Positions 18,601-26,859 are shown, counted from the first letter of the stretch. The stretch is DNA of 64,000 bases from CAXTPV01 sp965276715 (GCA_965276715.1 OZ255622.1:1674001-1738000), one strand, 5' to 3'. Program-made: numbers and translations. The notes: generated by a model not told the origin, from the sequence alone.

Positions 18601-20111
18601 ATGACGGCGTCCCGCTCGCCGGCGATCCTGTCGTGCCGGGCGCGCGCCGCATCCCGGCCGGCCGCCGCGCGTTCCGCGCGGTCCCGCACCGCGGCCTGCT
18701 CGCGCGCGGTCTCGGCCATCGCATCGTCCGCCGCCCGCCGTTCGGCCTCCGCCGCCCGCGTCGCGGCGCGCGCCTCGGCGAGCGCGCGCTCCGCCGTCGC
18801 GACGGTCGCGGCCGCATCCTCCAGGACACCTCGCTTGACGGTCAGCGCCTCGAGTTCGGCGAGCGCCGCCTCGACCGCCTCGCGGCGGCTCGTCGTGGTC
18901 CGATGCGCCGTCTCGAGCGCCGAGATGTCCTGGTCGGCGCGAAGCCGCGCGCCATGCCGGTCCGCCTCGCGCGCCACGACGAGGCTGGCGGCGTCGCGCG
19001 CGGCCACTTCCGTCCGGTGCCGTTCCGCGAACCCGTCGAGCACGCCGCGGAGGGTCTCGGCCTCTTGCGTCAGAGCGGCGAGCGCGGCCTCGCTGTCCTC
19101 GGCCTGCCGGGCCGCGAGCGCCTGGTCGCGCGTCGCCTCCGCGAGCCGCGTCTCGATCGCGGCCAGCGACTCCGCCGCGCGCGCGGCCTCCGCCTCGACC
19201 GTCTCGAGCGCGGCCCTCGCGCGCTCGACCAGCGTCGCGGCCAGCGACAGCGCGCGCCCGCTGTCGCCGAGCGCCGCCTCCGCCGCCCGTTCGTCGCGCT
19301 CCGCGCCGGAGGCCGCCTGCTCGGCCGCCGCGAGCCCGGCGCGCGCGTGCGCCACCGCCCGGCCGCTCTCGACCACCGCACGCCGCGCACGTCCGAGCAT
19401 GATGCCGAGCAGCGCGTGTTCGGCGTGCGCGAGCGCGTCAACCGCGCGGCGGTAGGCTCGCGCGGCCTCCGCCTGGCGCGCCAACGTCGCGTGCTGGCTC
19501 TCCAGGCCGGACCGCAGGTCGCCGACACGTCCGAGATTGGCCTCCGCCGCGCGCAGCCTGATCTCGGCCTCATGGCGGCGGGCGTGCAGCCCGGTGATGC
19601 CGGCCGCTTCCTCGAGCACCGAACGCCGGTCCTCCGGCCGTGCATCGACCAGGAACGCCACCCGTCCCTGGCTGACCATCGCCGAGGAACGCGCGCCGCT
19701 CGCGATGTCGGCGAACATCGTCTGCACGTCGCGCGCCCGCATCTCGCGCCCGTTGACCCGGTAGGTGCTGCCGGCGCCGCGTTCGATCTGGCGGCTGACC
19801 TGGAGCTCGATCTCGCCATGCAGCGGGGCGGGCGCAAGGCCCGCGGCGTCGTCGAGCGTGACCACGACCTCGGCGATGTTGCGCGACGGACGCGCGGCCG
19901 ATCCCGCGAAGATCACCTCGTCCATCTCGCCGCCGCGCAAACTCCGCGGGCTGGTCTCGCCCATCGCCCAGCGCAGCGCCTCGACCACGTTGGACTTGCC
20001 GCAGCCGTTCGGTCCGACGATCCCGGTCAGGCCGGGCAGGATGTCGATCGTCGTCGGTTCGGCGAAGCTCTTGAAGCCGGCGATGCGCAGTCTCGTGACG
20101 ATCGCCGGCAC
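15684..20111 (-). CDS. smc: Chromosome segregation protein SMC
   Basis: A 1475-residue structural-maintenance-of-chromosomes ATPase that with ScpA/ScpB organises and segregates the chromosome. The N-terminal head has FKSFAEPTTIDI and Walker A GPNGCGKSN near residue 35. It is followed by very long alanine/arginine/glutamate-rich coiled coil, a hinge around residues 640-780 (LLSAIRVPEALERAVAAGLG), the second coiled coil, and the C-terminal head with signature LLSGGEQALTALSLIF and Walker B VCVLDEVDAPLDDAN. It is longer than the roughly 1150-1200 residues usual for bacterial SMC, as in Acetobacteraceae. The dsbA-like gene ends 7 bp upstream. Confidence 0.95.
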   Translation of the reverse strand: MPAIVTRLRIAGFKSFAEPTTIDILPGLTGIVGPNGCGKSNVVEALRWAMGETSPRSLRGGEMDEVIFAGSAARPSRNIAEVVVTLDDAAGLAPAPLHGEIELQVSRQIERGAGSTYRVNGREMRARDVQTMFADIASGARSSAMVSQGRVAFLVDARPEDRRSVLEEAAGITGLHARRHEAEIRLRAAEANLGRVGDLRSGLESQHATLARQAEAARAYRRAVDALAHAEHALLGIMLGRARRAVVESGRAVAHARAGLAAAEQAASGAERDERAAEAALGDSGRALSLAATLVERARAALETVEAEAARAAESLAAIETRLAEATRDQALAARQAEDSEAALAALTQEAETLRGVLDGFAERHRTEVAARDAASLVVAREADRHGARLRADQDISALETAHRTTTSRREAVEAALAELEALTVKRGVLEDAAATVATAERALAEARAATRAAEAERRAADDAMAETAREQAAVRDRAERAAAGRDAARARHDRIAGERDAVIARREAARAGMIAPGAVERALAAAASALEDVEMATGALASAEVARARAEAASLAARETAREARARARDIASDLERLEREQARLRTQHADLGAAHDKARDELVGHDALIGARETAAAGLASIAHARARAGDAERGCHEATASAAAIRGALLSCDAGVAAARVEIAALGAIDGAEWPLLSAIRVPEALERAVAAGLGDALAASLDPADPRHWLALGPLDDQALPAPAVALADLIDAPEALRRALSRIGLIDEAEARTLQATLAAGQALVSREGSLFRWDGLVLADQPSPVAERLRARRRLDQCETSLAEALAARPALEASLAEAASRLASCERCLVEAREAIEDGERAAAAASASEAALAARAVTARARADSAGAELARVAAALAEVCEQATARRAADGQAEGERLSSLERAAASEFDRAVAAERHARDKRRTAETMQAGMDAEARRLAARDEASAAILATLERMLGELDEALTASRAELADASGHADAHALDAMAGRVASAAGHAEACRLADTACRDDRARAEAAIEQARLDHAALLDQARDVEARRALLAPECQAIAASCAQSLDRLSQARQARAALGPEEGALARARHAEGERQRRAASLEAEAAQSRTRLDAIASLAPAAARRRDEAGARVAELGLRLDEIRRMHAATRDAPELLWARREAASRAFDDAEQRREAASRRAMAEQDEAATRREARRHADTAAASAREALLRAETAETQAAGTLADIDARVLEAGAPIEPVAEATGAAETEARRRLARALAARDAVGPVNLLAEAEADEVGQRLTALVAEAADLEEAVARLRGSIGHINREGRERLTASFVRIDAQFRALFGRMFDGGRAHLALVGSDDPLEAGLEIYAQPPGKKLATLSLLSGGEQALTALSLIFAAFRCNPAPVCVLDEVDAPLDDANVERFCRLVSDMASESGTRFLVVTHHQLTMASMDRLFGVTMQERGVSRLLSVDLGRAVEMTAQ

Positions 20112-20118
20112 GGCACGT

Positions 20119-20751
20119 CTAGCCGGAGACGTGCGAGACCAGGCCTGCGAACATCTCGTAGGTCATCTCGCCCGGATGCGCCGTCTGGCCGAAGATGAAG
20201 GTGGGCGTGCTGTCGATGTGATAGCGCTTCTGACCGGCATCCTGCTCGGCGATCAGCGCCTGCTGATAGGCCGTGTCGGACACCGTCGCCTCGAACACCG
20301 AGGCCGACATCCCGGCCAGTTCGGCCATCGGCAGCAGCGCCGCCTTGCTGTCGACGCCCGGCGCGAAAGCCCACCGATCCTGGCTCGCGAACAGCGAGTC
20401 GATGAACGGCTCGTAGCGGTCGGCCGGCAGCGCGCGCGCCACCATCGCCGCCATCAGCGCCACCCGGTCGAGCGGGAAGTCCTTGAAGACGTAGTAGACT
20501 TTCCCGGTGTCGATCAGCTTGGCCTTGACCTCCGGGAACACCGTCTGATCGAAGCGCGCGCAATGGGTGCAGGTCATCGAGAACCACTCCTGCACATGCA
20601 CCGGCGCCTGCGGATTGCCGGCCGCGCGCAGGGTCAGCCTGGGATCCTCGGCGGCACGGGCGACGGCGGGCAGGAGCAGGGGGGCGGGCAGGAGCAGGGG
20701 GGCGGGCAGGAGCAGGGGGGCGGCGAGGAACAGGCGACGCGTGACGATCAT
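20119..20751 (-). CDS. DsbA/thioredoxin-fold thiol:disulfide interchange protein
   Basis: A 210-residue exported protein of the DsbA/BdbD group with active-site C61-T-H-C64 and the cis-proline region DSTPTFIFGQ. It would form or reshuffle disulfides in periplasmic proteins. The signal peptide is unusual: its hydrophobic core is three tandem PAPLLL-type units encoded by a perfect 18-bp repeat. A DsbA-like gene between DUF721 and smc is a common arrangement in alphaproteobacteria. Confidence 0.9.
   Translation of the reverse strand: MIVTRRLFLAAPLLLPAPLLLPAPLLLPAVARAAEDPRLTLRAAGNPQAPVHVQEWFSMTCTHCARFDQTVFPEVKAKLIDTGKVYYVFKDFPLDRVALMAAMVARALPADRYEPFIDSLFASQDRWAFAPGVDSKAALLPMAELAGMSASVFEATVSDTAYQQALIAEQDAGQKRYHIDSTPTFIFGQTAHPGEMTYEMFAGLVSHVSG
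20665..20718. repeat. Three perfect tandem 18-bp units inside the dsbA-like signal sequence
   Basis: The unit GGCGGGCAGGAGCAGGGG occurs three times head to tail at 20665-20682, 20683-20700 and 20701-20718. It stays in frame (18 bp is 6 codons) and encodes the repeated LLLPAP core of the signal peptide. Copy number could vary by slippage, changing the hydrophobic length without a frameshift. Confidence 0.9.
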
Positions 20752-20770
20752 CGGGAACTCCGAAGCACAG

Positions 20771-20815
20771 GCGGGGCCCTGCCCCGCACCCCGCCAAAGG
20801 GCAGTCGCCCTTTGG
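20771..20815. repeat. Composite GC-rich palindrome, copy B (between DUF721 and dsbA-like)
   Basis: First hairpin GCGGGGC / GCCCCGC (20771-20787), linker, then CCAAAGGGC-AGTC-GCCCTTTGG (20794-20815). The second stem-loop has the same AGTC loop as copy C after kdpC. The two halves share the linker ACCCCGCC seen in copies A and D. It may terminate transcription from the DUF721 gene. Confidence 0.7.
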
Positions 20816-20826
20816 AAACCACCTCA

Positions 20827-21264
20827 CTAAAGGGGTCGGTCCCGGGCTGCAATTGCCGCGGCCAGGCGTGCGAGCGAGGTGCCGAGTTCGCCTTCGGGCA
20901 GGCCGTCCGGAACCACAGGCGCGGTGCGGCGCCTGGGCGCCGGGCCGGCCACGGTCTCGTTGACGAACCTGACCTGCCTGACCTGCGCCTCGCCGAGCTG
21001 CACGTTGATCCGCTCGGCGAGCTTGGTCGCGACATGCTGCAGCTCGAGCGCCGTCGGACCGTCGCAGCCCAGGGTCAGGACCCCGGCCGCGAACTTCCTC
21101 GGCGCGGTTCGCGACGCGAGGTCGGGCCCGACGATCGCCACCCAGTCCGACATGATGCGCGCGGCCGCCGGCGAACGCTTGCGGAACGCCGGCCTCGTCA
21201 CCGGCGAGAGCAGGGCCGCCAGGCTCCTGGGCCCCGAGTTGCCGCCGCCCGCCGAACCCGCCAT
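20827..21264 (-). CDS. DUF721 (DciA-like) protein
   Basis: A 145-residue basic protein with the DUF721 core: RIMSDWVAIVGPDLASRTAP followed by GVLTLGCDGPTALELQHVATKLAERIN. DUF721 includes DciA, the ancestral loader of the replicative helicase DnaB, so a role in replication initiation is possible. The C-terminal part is proline-rich and low complexity. The ATG at 21264 is only 12 bp from the divergent mutY start, so each gene's promoter must lie inside the other. Confidence 0.82.
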   Translation of the reverse strand: MAGSAGGGNSGPRSLAALLSPVTRPAFRKRSPAAARIMSDWVAIVGPDLASRTAPRKFAAGVLTLGCDGPTALELQHVATKLAERINVQLGEAQVRQVRFVNETVAGPAPRRRTAPVVPDGLPEGELGTSLARLAAAIAARDRPL

Positions 21265-21276
21265 CGATCCTCCACG

Positions 21277-22311
21277 ATGCATCCCGCCCGCGATCTTCTG
21301 GCCTGGTATGGCCGCCACCAACGCACCCTGCCTTGGCGTTCGGCGCATCCCGATCCCTATCGTGTCTGGCTCAGCGAGATCATGCTGCAGCAGACCACGG
21401 TCGCCGCTGTCATACCCTATTTCGAGCGGTTCCTGGCACGCTTCCCCGATGTCGAGAGCCTCGCGCGCGCCGAGCAGCACGAGGTGCTCGCGCTGTGGGC
21501 CGGGCTCGGCTACTACGCCCGCGGCCGCAACCTGCATGCCTGCGCCCGGGCGGTCGCCGCGAACGGCGGCTTCCCCGCCGACATCGCCGGCCTGCGCGCG
21601 CTGCCCGGCATCGGCGCCTACACCGCGAGCGCGATCGCCGCCATCGCCTTCGGCATCCCGACGGTTCCGGTCGACGGCAATGTCGAGCGCGTGACGTCGC
21701 GTCTGTTCGCGATCGAGACGACGCTGCCCCGATCGCGCCCGATCCTGGCGCGGCTCGCGGCCAAGCTCGGCGAGGACGCGGACGCGCGCGCGCACCCGTC
21801 GGAGTTCGCGCAAGGCCTGTTCGACCTCGGCGCCACCCTCTGCACGCCGCGGCGACCGGCCTGCGCGCTCTGCCCCTGGACGGCGGGATGTGCGGCCAGG
21901 CGCGCGGGCCTCGCCGAGACGCTGCCGCGACGTGAGGCGAAACTCGCCCGACCGATCCGCTTCGGCGTGCATTTCTGGCTCGAGGACGAGGGCGGCCAGG
22001 TGCTGCTTCGGCGCAGACCGCCGATCGGCCTCTTCGCGGGCATGACCGAATTGCCCGGCACCGAATGGCGGCCCGAGTCCTGGTTGGAGCCGGAAGCGCT
22101 GACGGCCGCGCCGATGCGAGCGGAGTGGCGGCGTCTCGGCACGGTCGTGCACACGCTCACCCACCTGGAGATCAGGCTCGAAATCTACGCGGCGGGCGTG
22201 CGCCGGATCGACGCCGACGGCTTCGTGCGCCCGGTTCCCAATCTCGGCGCCGAGGCCTTGCCGACGATTATGCGCAAGTGCGTCGTCCTCGCGACCAGCG
22301 TCGAACCATGA
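21277..22311 (+). CDS. mutY: A/G-specific adenine glycosylase MutY
   Basis: A 344-residue DNA repair enzyme that removes adenine mispaired with 8-oxoguanine. Catalytic Glu34 is in SEIMLQQT, the helix-hairpin-helix is LPGIGAYTASAIAA, the catalytic aspartate is in VPVDGNVERV, and four cysteines (C189, C196, C199, C205) make the 4Fe-4S cluster. A C-terminal NUDIX-like 8-oxoG recognition domain follows (about residues 225-340, LLRRRPPIGLFAGMTELPGT). The start is the ATG at 21277, shortly after the divergent DUF721 gene; the long open frame upstream is not coding. Confidence 0.95.
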   Translation: MHPARDLLAWYGRHQRTLPWRSAHPDPYRVWLSEIMLQQTTVAAVIPYFERFLARFPDVESLARAEQHEVLALWAGLGYYARGRNLHACARAVAANGGFPADIAGLRALPGIGAYTASAIAAIAFGIPTVPVDGNVERVTSRLFAIETTLPRSRPILARLAAKLGEDADARAHPSEFAQGLFDLGATLCTPRRPACALCPWTAGCAARRAGLAETLPRREAKLARPIRFGVHFWLEDEGGQVLLRRRPPIGLFAGMTELPGTEWRPESWLEPEALTAAPMRAEWRRLGTVVHTLTHLEIRLEIYAAGVRRIDADGFVRPVPNLGAEALPTIMRKCVVLATSVEP

Positions 22312-22342
22312 TCGCGAGGATCGGACCTGCCCAGTCCAGGCG

Positions 22343-23098
22343 TCATGCGTGCCTGGCCGCTTCGGCCCACTCCACTGCGTCCGCGCCGGCGGGCAGCCGC
22401 ATCGGGCAGGACGGATCGGTCGCCGCGCGCCACACCGCTTCCGCCACGTCCCGGGCTCGTGTGATCTCCCCAGTGGATTGCTGCAAGCGGGCGAAGACCC
22501 CCGCTGCCAGATCGGCGTAGGTCGAGGGGATATCCATTCCCATGCGGGCGCGGGCGTTGGCGCCGAACGCGGTCTCCGGTGCCCGGCCCGGAAGGACCAG
22601 CCGCACGCGCACGCCGAACTGCTCCAGCTCCAGCGCCAGCGACTCGGTCAACGCGTTCACCGCTGCCTTGCTGGCCGTGTAGACCGAGAGCAGATGCAGC
22701 GGCCGCAGCGTCACGCTCGACGTTACGTTGACGACAACGCCCGAGCGCCGCTCGGTGAACTGCGGCAGCACGGCCTTGGTCATGGCGATGGTGCCGAGCG
22801 TGTTCGTCTCGAACACCTCGCGGGCCATGTTCATCGACACGCCTTCCAACGCGTTGAGCAGGCCGACGCCCGCGTTGTTCACCAGAACGTCGATCGGCCC
22901 GGCCGCGTCGACGGCACGCGCGATGCTGTCCGCATCGGTCACGTCGAGCGGCAGGATCCGGAGCCGGTCGGAATCGGGCAGGACGTCCTCGCGGGGCGTG
23001 CGCATCGTGGCGATCACCGTCCAGTCGCGGTCGAGGAAATAGCGCGCCGTCTCGAGGCCGAAACCGGACGAGCAGCCGGTGATGAGGATGGTGTTCAT
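22343..23098 (-). CDS. SDR family oxidoreductase
   Basis: A 251-residue classical short-chain dehydrogenase with cofactor motif TGCSSGFG near residues 7-14, NNAGVG at the central strand, the catalytic Ser in NVTSSVTL, and YTASKAA carrying Tyr and Lys. It probably uses NAD(P)H to reduce or oxidise an unknown carbonyl/alcohol. The ATG at 23098 faces the AraC regulator starting at 23192, so the pair is a likely regulator-target unit. The open frame continues upstream to 24046 only as a shadow of that regulator. Confidence 0.9.
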   Translation of the reverse strand: MNTILITGCSSGFGLETARYFLDRDWTVIATMRTPREDVLPDSDRLRILPLDVTDADSIARAVDAAGPIDVLVNNAGVGLLNALEGVSMNMAREVFETNTLGTIAMTKAVLPQFTERRSGVVVNVTSSVTLRPLHLLSVYTASKAAVNALTESLALELEQFGVRVRLVLPGRAPETAFGANARARMGMDIPSTYADLAAGVFARLQQSTGEITRARDVAEAVWRAATDPSCPMRLPAGADAVEWAEAARHA

Positions 23099-23191
23099 GG
23101 GAGTTCCTGTTGATGCGCAACGCGACGATAGGCGGGGCCGGTCGGACCTGCTACCAGCTGAAGTCCGAACATCGTTGGCGTAAGTCCGGAA

Positions 23192-24094
23192 TTGCCCGAT
23201 CCGCTCACCCAAGTCGTCAGCCTGCTCCAGCCGCAGGCCTCGTTTTCGAAGCTCGTCATTGCCGCCGGTGCCTGGGCCGTGCGGCGATCGGATGAGGGAC
23301 GCCCTTTCTACTGCGTGTTGCTCGACGGTTCGTGCCGCCTGTCGGTCGCCGGACAGGCGCCGATCACGCTCGTGACAGGCGACTTCGTCCTGGTGCCCGC
23401 GGCTTACGATTTCACCACCGCGAGCCTCGAACCGCCGCCGAATGGCGTCGAGCCGCAGCCGGTCGAGATGAGCCCCGGCGTGTTCAGGCTCGGCAGCGAG
23501 GATGAGCCGGTCAACGTGCGGATGCTCGTGGGTCACTGCGCGTTCGGCTCGGAGGACTCGAACCTGTTGGTGTCGCTTCTCCCGCGGCTCGTGCATGTCC
23601 GGGGACAGGGGCGACTGACCACGCTGGTCGAACTCGTGAACCAGGAAACGCGCGGCGACCGGCCCGGTCGCGAAATGGTCCTGGGGCGCCTGCTCGAGAT
23701 ATTGCTGATCGAGGCGCTCCGCTCCACCACGGACCCTGCGCCGCCCCCGGGACTGCTGCGAGGGCTCGCGGATGACCGAATCGCGGTCGCGCTGCGGCGC
23801 ATGCACGATTGTCCGACCCGGGCCTGGACAGTGATCGAGCTGGCGAGGGAGGCGGCCCTCTCGCGGTCGACGTTCTTCGAGCGCTTCAGGCGCGAACTGG
23901 GTGTCACGCCGATGGACTACCTGCTGGGCTGGCGCATGGCGCTGGCGAAGGACCTGCTGCGCCGAGAGAGAGCCGGTGTGGCCCGGGTCGCCGACCAAGT
24001 GGGCTACAGCTCGGCGAGCACGTTCAGCACCGCCTTTGCTCGCCACGTCGGGATGCCGCCGATGCTATATGCTCGTTCGCCGCGAACGCGATGA
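23192..24094 (+). CDS. AraC family transcriptional regulator with cupin sensor domain
   Basis: A 300-residue regulator. Residues about 5-190 resemble the cupin-type AraC N-terminal domain (FYCVLLDGSCRLSV then ITLVTGDFVLVPAAYDF). Residues about 200-298 hold two helix-turn-helix motifs (ELAREAALSRSTFFERFRRE and VADQVGYSSASTFSTAFARH). Cupin_6-type AraC proteins often sit divergent from an SDR oxidoreductase and switch it on in response to an unknown ligand; the arrangement here is the same. It starts at the first good ATG after the 93-bp divergent gap. Confidence 0.88.
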   Translation: MPDPLTQVVSLLQPQASFSKLVIAAGAWAVRRSDEGRPFYCVLLDGSCRLSVAGQAPITLVTGDFVLVPAAYDFTTASLEPPPNGVEPQPVEMSPGVFRLGSEDEPVNVRMLVGHCAFGSEDSNLLVSLLPRLVHVRGQGRLTTLVELVNQETRGDRPGREMVLGRLLEILLIEALRSTTDPAPPPGLLRGLADDRIAVALRRMHDCPTRAWTVIELAREAALSRSTFFERFRRELGVTPMDYLLGWRMALAKDLLRRERAGVARVADQVGYSSASTFSTAFARHVGMPPMLYARSPRTR

Positions 24095-24274
24095 GGGCTG
24101 TCGGAACCGCCGGGCGGCCAGCAGACGGCTGTTAAAGCACGAATGTCGCTGTGGGACTTCAGCGATAGCAGCCGGTCAGGTCCCAAGCCGTCGGAGATCC
24201 GCGCGAAAGCTTGACGACGAGGACCCGATGACAGAAAGAGATGTCAGATCGATCCGCAACGATCGGAGGTCGCG

Positions 24275-25369
24275 ATGTCGATGCGGCGGCACCGCGTGCG
24301 TGCGGGCGAGAGTCTGTCGAGCATCGCCCAGCACCAACTCGGTCACGCCCGCTATTGGCCGCAGCTCTTTGCGTTCAACACCGGCATCGCCGCCCGCATC
24401 GCCAGGCCGCTGACCGATCCGGACCACATCCTCATCGGCCAGCAGATCGCAATCCCGCCGCGTGTCGCCTCGCACAACCCCAATCTCCCGCGGCTCCTGG
24501 CCTACCGGCATCCGAGCCAGCGGACCCATCCGCGCGTCGCCGCGCGCACCGCGCCGGCGACGCAGCCCGGCTCGGCGCCCATCGTCGTGACCCGCGATGC
24601 GTCCGGAACCCGCGTCAACAGTCCGGCTTTCAAGTTCAACCTCGCTTTGTGCCCGCCGGTGGAGCGCAGCACGCCCGCCTTCGACTACACGATGAAGTTC
24701 GAGGGGCAGATCATTCTCTGGCTCGACGAGCAGGTCGACCTGCTGACCTTCACCGACAAGGGCATCGAGCTGGCCGACAAGCGGATCGCCGGCGATGGCC
24801 TGTCGCAGCTCCTGACCAGCGAAAAGGTGACCTTCGACCAGGTTTCCAGGAAGCTGACCTACGAGAGCCTGCTCACCACCCGTTCGGGCGGCCTGCTCAA
24901 CCCGCTGAGCATGGGCATCGTCGCCGACAGCAGCGACCCGCGCCCCGCATTCCGGTTCAAGTGCACGTCGCCCAAGCTCGATGGCAGCTTCCACGTCGCC
25001 GGCCACTTCGCCCCCACCATGCTCTGGGTCGCGGAGAACCTCACCATCACGCTCGACGTCCGCCCGACCGTGCCGCAGGGGCCGGCTGGATTGGCCGACC
25101 GGGAGATCGGACTTCCTGCTCAGTCCGGCAACGACGAGATCGGCTTGTCAGCAGCGGGGATGCGAGGCGGTGGCACCCCGACTGCAGGAGGAGGCGGCGG
25201 CCACTCCTACGGCTGGTGGCAGAGCCCGACTGCTCTCTACGCGACGGCGGCCATCATCACCGGCGCCGTGCTCGCGACGAACGGTCTGACCTGGGGAGCG
25301 GATGCGGAAACCGACCCTGCGGCACTGGGGTTCGCGGCCGGCTTGATCGCTAAGGCCGCGGGGCGTTGA
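24275..25369 (+). CDS. LysM domain protein of unknown function
   Basis: A 364-residue protein. An N-terminal LysM motif (residues about 5-65: HRVRAGESLSSIAQHQLGHA, then DPDHILIGQQIAIPPRVA) binds peptidoglycan-like glycans. No signal peptide precedes it, so export is unclear. The middle is predicted beta-rich and unrecognised. The C-terminus has a glycine-rich linker (GGTPTAGGGGGHSYGWW) and two weakly hydrophobic segments. LysM without a signal peptide is also seen in phage-tail-like and secreted-effector proteins. Its stop overlaps the TTG start of the next gene (TTGA), so the two are coupled. Confidence 0.65.
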   Translation: MSMRRHRVRAGESLSSIAQHQLGHARYWPQLFAFNTGIAARIARPLTDPDHILIGQQIAIPPRVASHNPNLPRLLAYRHPSQRTHPRVAARTAPATQPGSAPIVVTRDASGTRVNSPAFKFNLALCPPVERSTPAFDYTMKFEGQIILWLDEQVDLLTFTDKGIELADKRIAGDGLSQLLTSEKVTFDQVSRKLTYESLLTTRSGGLLNPLSMGIVADSSDPRPAFRFKCTSPKLDGSFHVAGHFAPTMLWVAENLTITLDVRPTVPQGPAGLADREIGLPAQSGNDEIGLSAAGMRGGGTPTAGGGGGHSYGWWQSPTALYATAAIITGAVLATNGLTWGADAETDPAALGFAAGLIAKAAGR

Positions 25370-26175
25370 GACGCACCGCTTCCCTCGTCTTGCTCGTGGC
25401 GACCTTCTTGATGGTGCAACCCTCGATCGCGCGCGACATCGACGGCGTGCGGATCATTGACCACGACCTGCAAGCAACGATTGCGCCGGAGCTGCGCCGT
25501 CCAGATCGCGACGTGAAGATGTGGGACGTTCAGGCTGGAGACGAGAGAGTTTGTCTCGACGCTGTCGAGAAGGCCCTGGGCAGTTATCCGCCCGCTTTCA
25601 TCCACGCGCTGCTGCAGCGGATCGTTTTGGCAGGCGATCTCTATGTCTGGGGCAGACAAAACGGCGGACTGCAGGTGCCCGGAATGATCGCGGTCAACTG
25701 CAGTTCAGCGAGCAACAATATCGGTTTCATCGAAGACACTGTTCACCAGGCGATTGCCGGCCGCGTGCGGGACGTGGCGCCTCCGGACTGGAGGGTCTGG
25801 GAGGCGGGCAACAAGCCAGGGTTCCGCTACGGAAATTTCGAGGATTACAAGGCGGAGCTGAGTGATCCTGATGCTCGCGCCGTCGTTCGCCGGCTGAACC
25901 AAGCAGGTTTTGTGAGCAGATACGGGCTCACCGGCACGATCGGCGATTTCGAGAGCTATGCGGAGCAGGCTTTCGGACACGGCCTTGAGTTCGCAACCTT
26001 GGTGCGTCAATACCCTCTCATGCAACGCAAGCTTGGTCTGTTAATGCAATCTTATTTGCAGGCTGCACCCTCTCTGAGGGTCTATTTCGGCCAGACCGGC
26101 TTGGCGAGCGCGGCAGGTCCCAGCCCGTCATCCGGGGCGAAAACGGCGCAAGCTCGGTCGACTCCAGTTCATTGA
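25366..26175 (+). CDS. Secreted protein of unknown function, faintly metallopeptidase-like
   Basis: A 269-residue protein with a clear signal peptide (ASLVLLVATFLMVQPSIA). The segments NIGFIEDTVHQAIAGRV and RYGLTGTIGDFESYAEQAFG recall the arrangement of putative zinc peptidases in which an HExxH helix is followed by a glutamate in a DFxxxxA helix. A true HExxH is absent, so if related it is probably inactive. It starts at TTG overlapping the LysM gene stop, which suggests the two act together in the envelope. The end overlaps a convergent gene by 48 bp. Confidence 0.5.
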   Translation: MRRTASLVLLVATFLMVQPSIARDIDGVRIIDHDLQATIAPELRRPDRDVKMWDVQAGDERVCLDAVEKALGSYPPAFIHALLQRIVLAGDLYVWGRQNGGLQVPGMIAVNCSSASNNIGFIEDTVHQAIAGRVRDVAPPDWRVWEAGNKPGFRYGNFEDYKAELSDPDARAVVRRLNQAGFVSRYGLTGTIGDFESYAEQAFGHGLEFATLVRQYPLMQRKLGLLMQSYLQAAPSLRVYFGQTGLASAAGPSPSSGAKTAQARSTPVH

Positions 26176-26589
26176 CAGTGAGCGGTGCATGGCTCGCGTC
26201 GAACGCGCCATCCTGTTTGGAAAGGCCCCGTTGCTAGCGCTCGTCGGCGCCGCATACGGCAGGGGGCCAGCTTCAACGTGACTGGCCAGCAGACCATCCA
26301 GGCCTACGGCATGCGGCCTGTCGCGAAGAGCGTCATCGCGCTGAAACTGAAAGACGATGCGCCCGTGCTCGACCGGATGGCGACTCCATCCGTCGATCCG
26401 CCCGGCAATCCAGGACGCGGCGGCCTGTCGTTCATGGAGATGGATTTCCGCACCGATCCCGGCATCTGCAATGTGTTTGGCAACACGCCAGTTTCCGGTG
26501 TGGCAGCGTCCGTCCGGAAGACTCGTCAGCTTCCCGTCGTTTGACCGATCTCGCGCGAGGAAGTGCAGGCTGAGCAGGCGCTTCGGCAT
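26128..26589 (-). CDS. Conserved hypothetical protein
   Basis: A 153-residue protein on the minus strand with a good GGGAG ribosome binding site ahead of the ATG at 26589. The N-terminal two thirds read as a compact domain (GRCHTGNWRVAKHIADAGIG, then EIHLHERQAAASWIAGRIDG, then GRIVFQFQRDDALRD). I have seen similar TGxWRxA / LHExQAxxSW proteins in many genomes but know no function. The last 35 residues look poorer and overlap the convergent secreted-protein gene. The plus-strand frame opposite shows no family resemblance. Confidence 0.5.
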   Translation of the reverse strand: MPKRLLSLHFLARDRSNDGKLTSLPDGRCHTGNWRVAKHIADAGIGAEIHLHERQAAASWIAGRIDGWSRHPVEHGRIVFQFQRDDALRDRPHAVGLDGLLASHVEAGPLPYAAPTSASNGAFPNRMARSTRAMHRSLSMNWSRPSLRRFRPG

Positions 26590-26859
26590 GACGGGTCTCC
26601 CGGATGACGCTCGGCGCGTCCACGGATTGGTGATAGCAACCTGACCGCTGCAAGTCAGTGACGTTTCAGGCGCTCCGACCGCGCCACCTACAAGCCGCCG
26701 CCGCGCAGGCTCGGCCGAAGCCCGGCGTCAGTGCGAGCAGGCGCATTTTTACGCGCCGTTTACGCCCACCGCTCGCCCTGCACATCGCGCCTTTACGCCC
26801 GGGCGGCCTATCGTCCGCGAACCATGTTCCAGGCACGCCTGTTTCGTAGGGTGAACACG
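26590..26859. other. Upstream region of the kdp operon
   Basis: About 270 bp without a recognised gene. An ATG at 26824 is in frame with the following microORF, but an in-frame stop codon (TAG at 26847) separates them. The KdpE-binding site would be expected here; I could not identify a specific palindrome. Confidence 0.4.

Noticed and set aside
17331..20198. Long plus-strand frames opposite smc
   Set aside because: Low-complexity Arg/Gly/Ala-rich translations caused by alanine-rich coiled-coil codons of smc on the other strand.
20665..20718. CRISPR-like repeat
   Set aside because: The units are 18 bp, directly adjacent without spacers and in frame inside a signal peptide.
22311..23110. Plus-strand frames opposite the SDR gene
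   Set aside because: The minus strand carries all SDR motifs; the plus-strand translation has none.
26185..26544. Plus-strand 119-codon frame
   Set aside because: The minus strand has a better ribosome binding site and a protein-like sequence in the same region.
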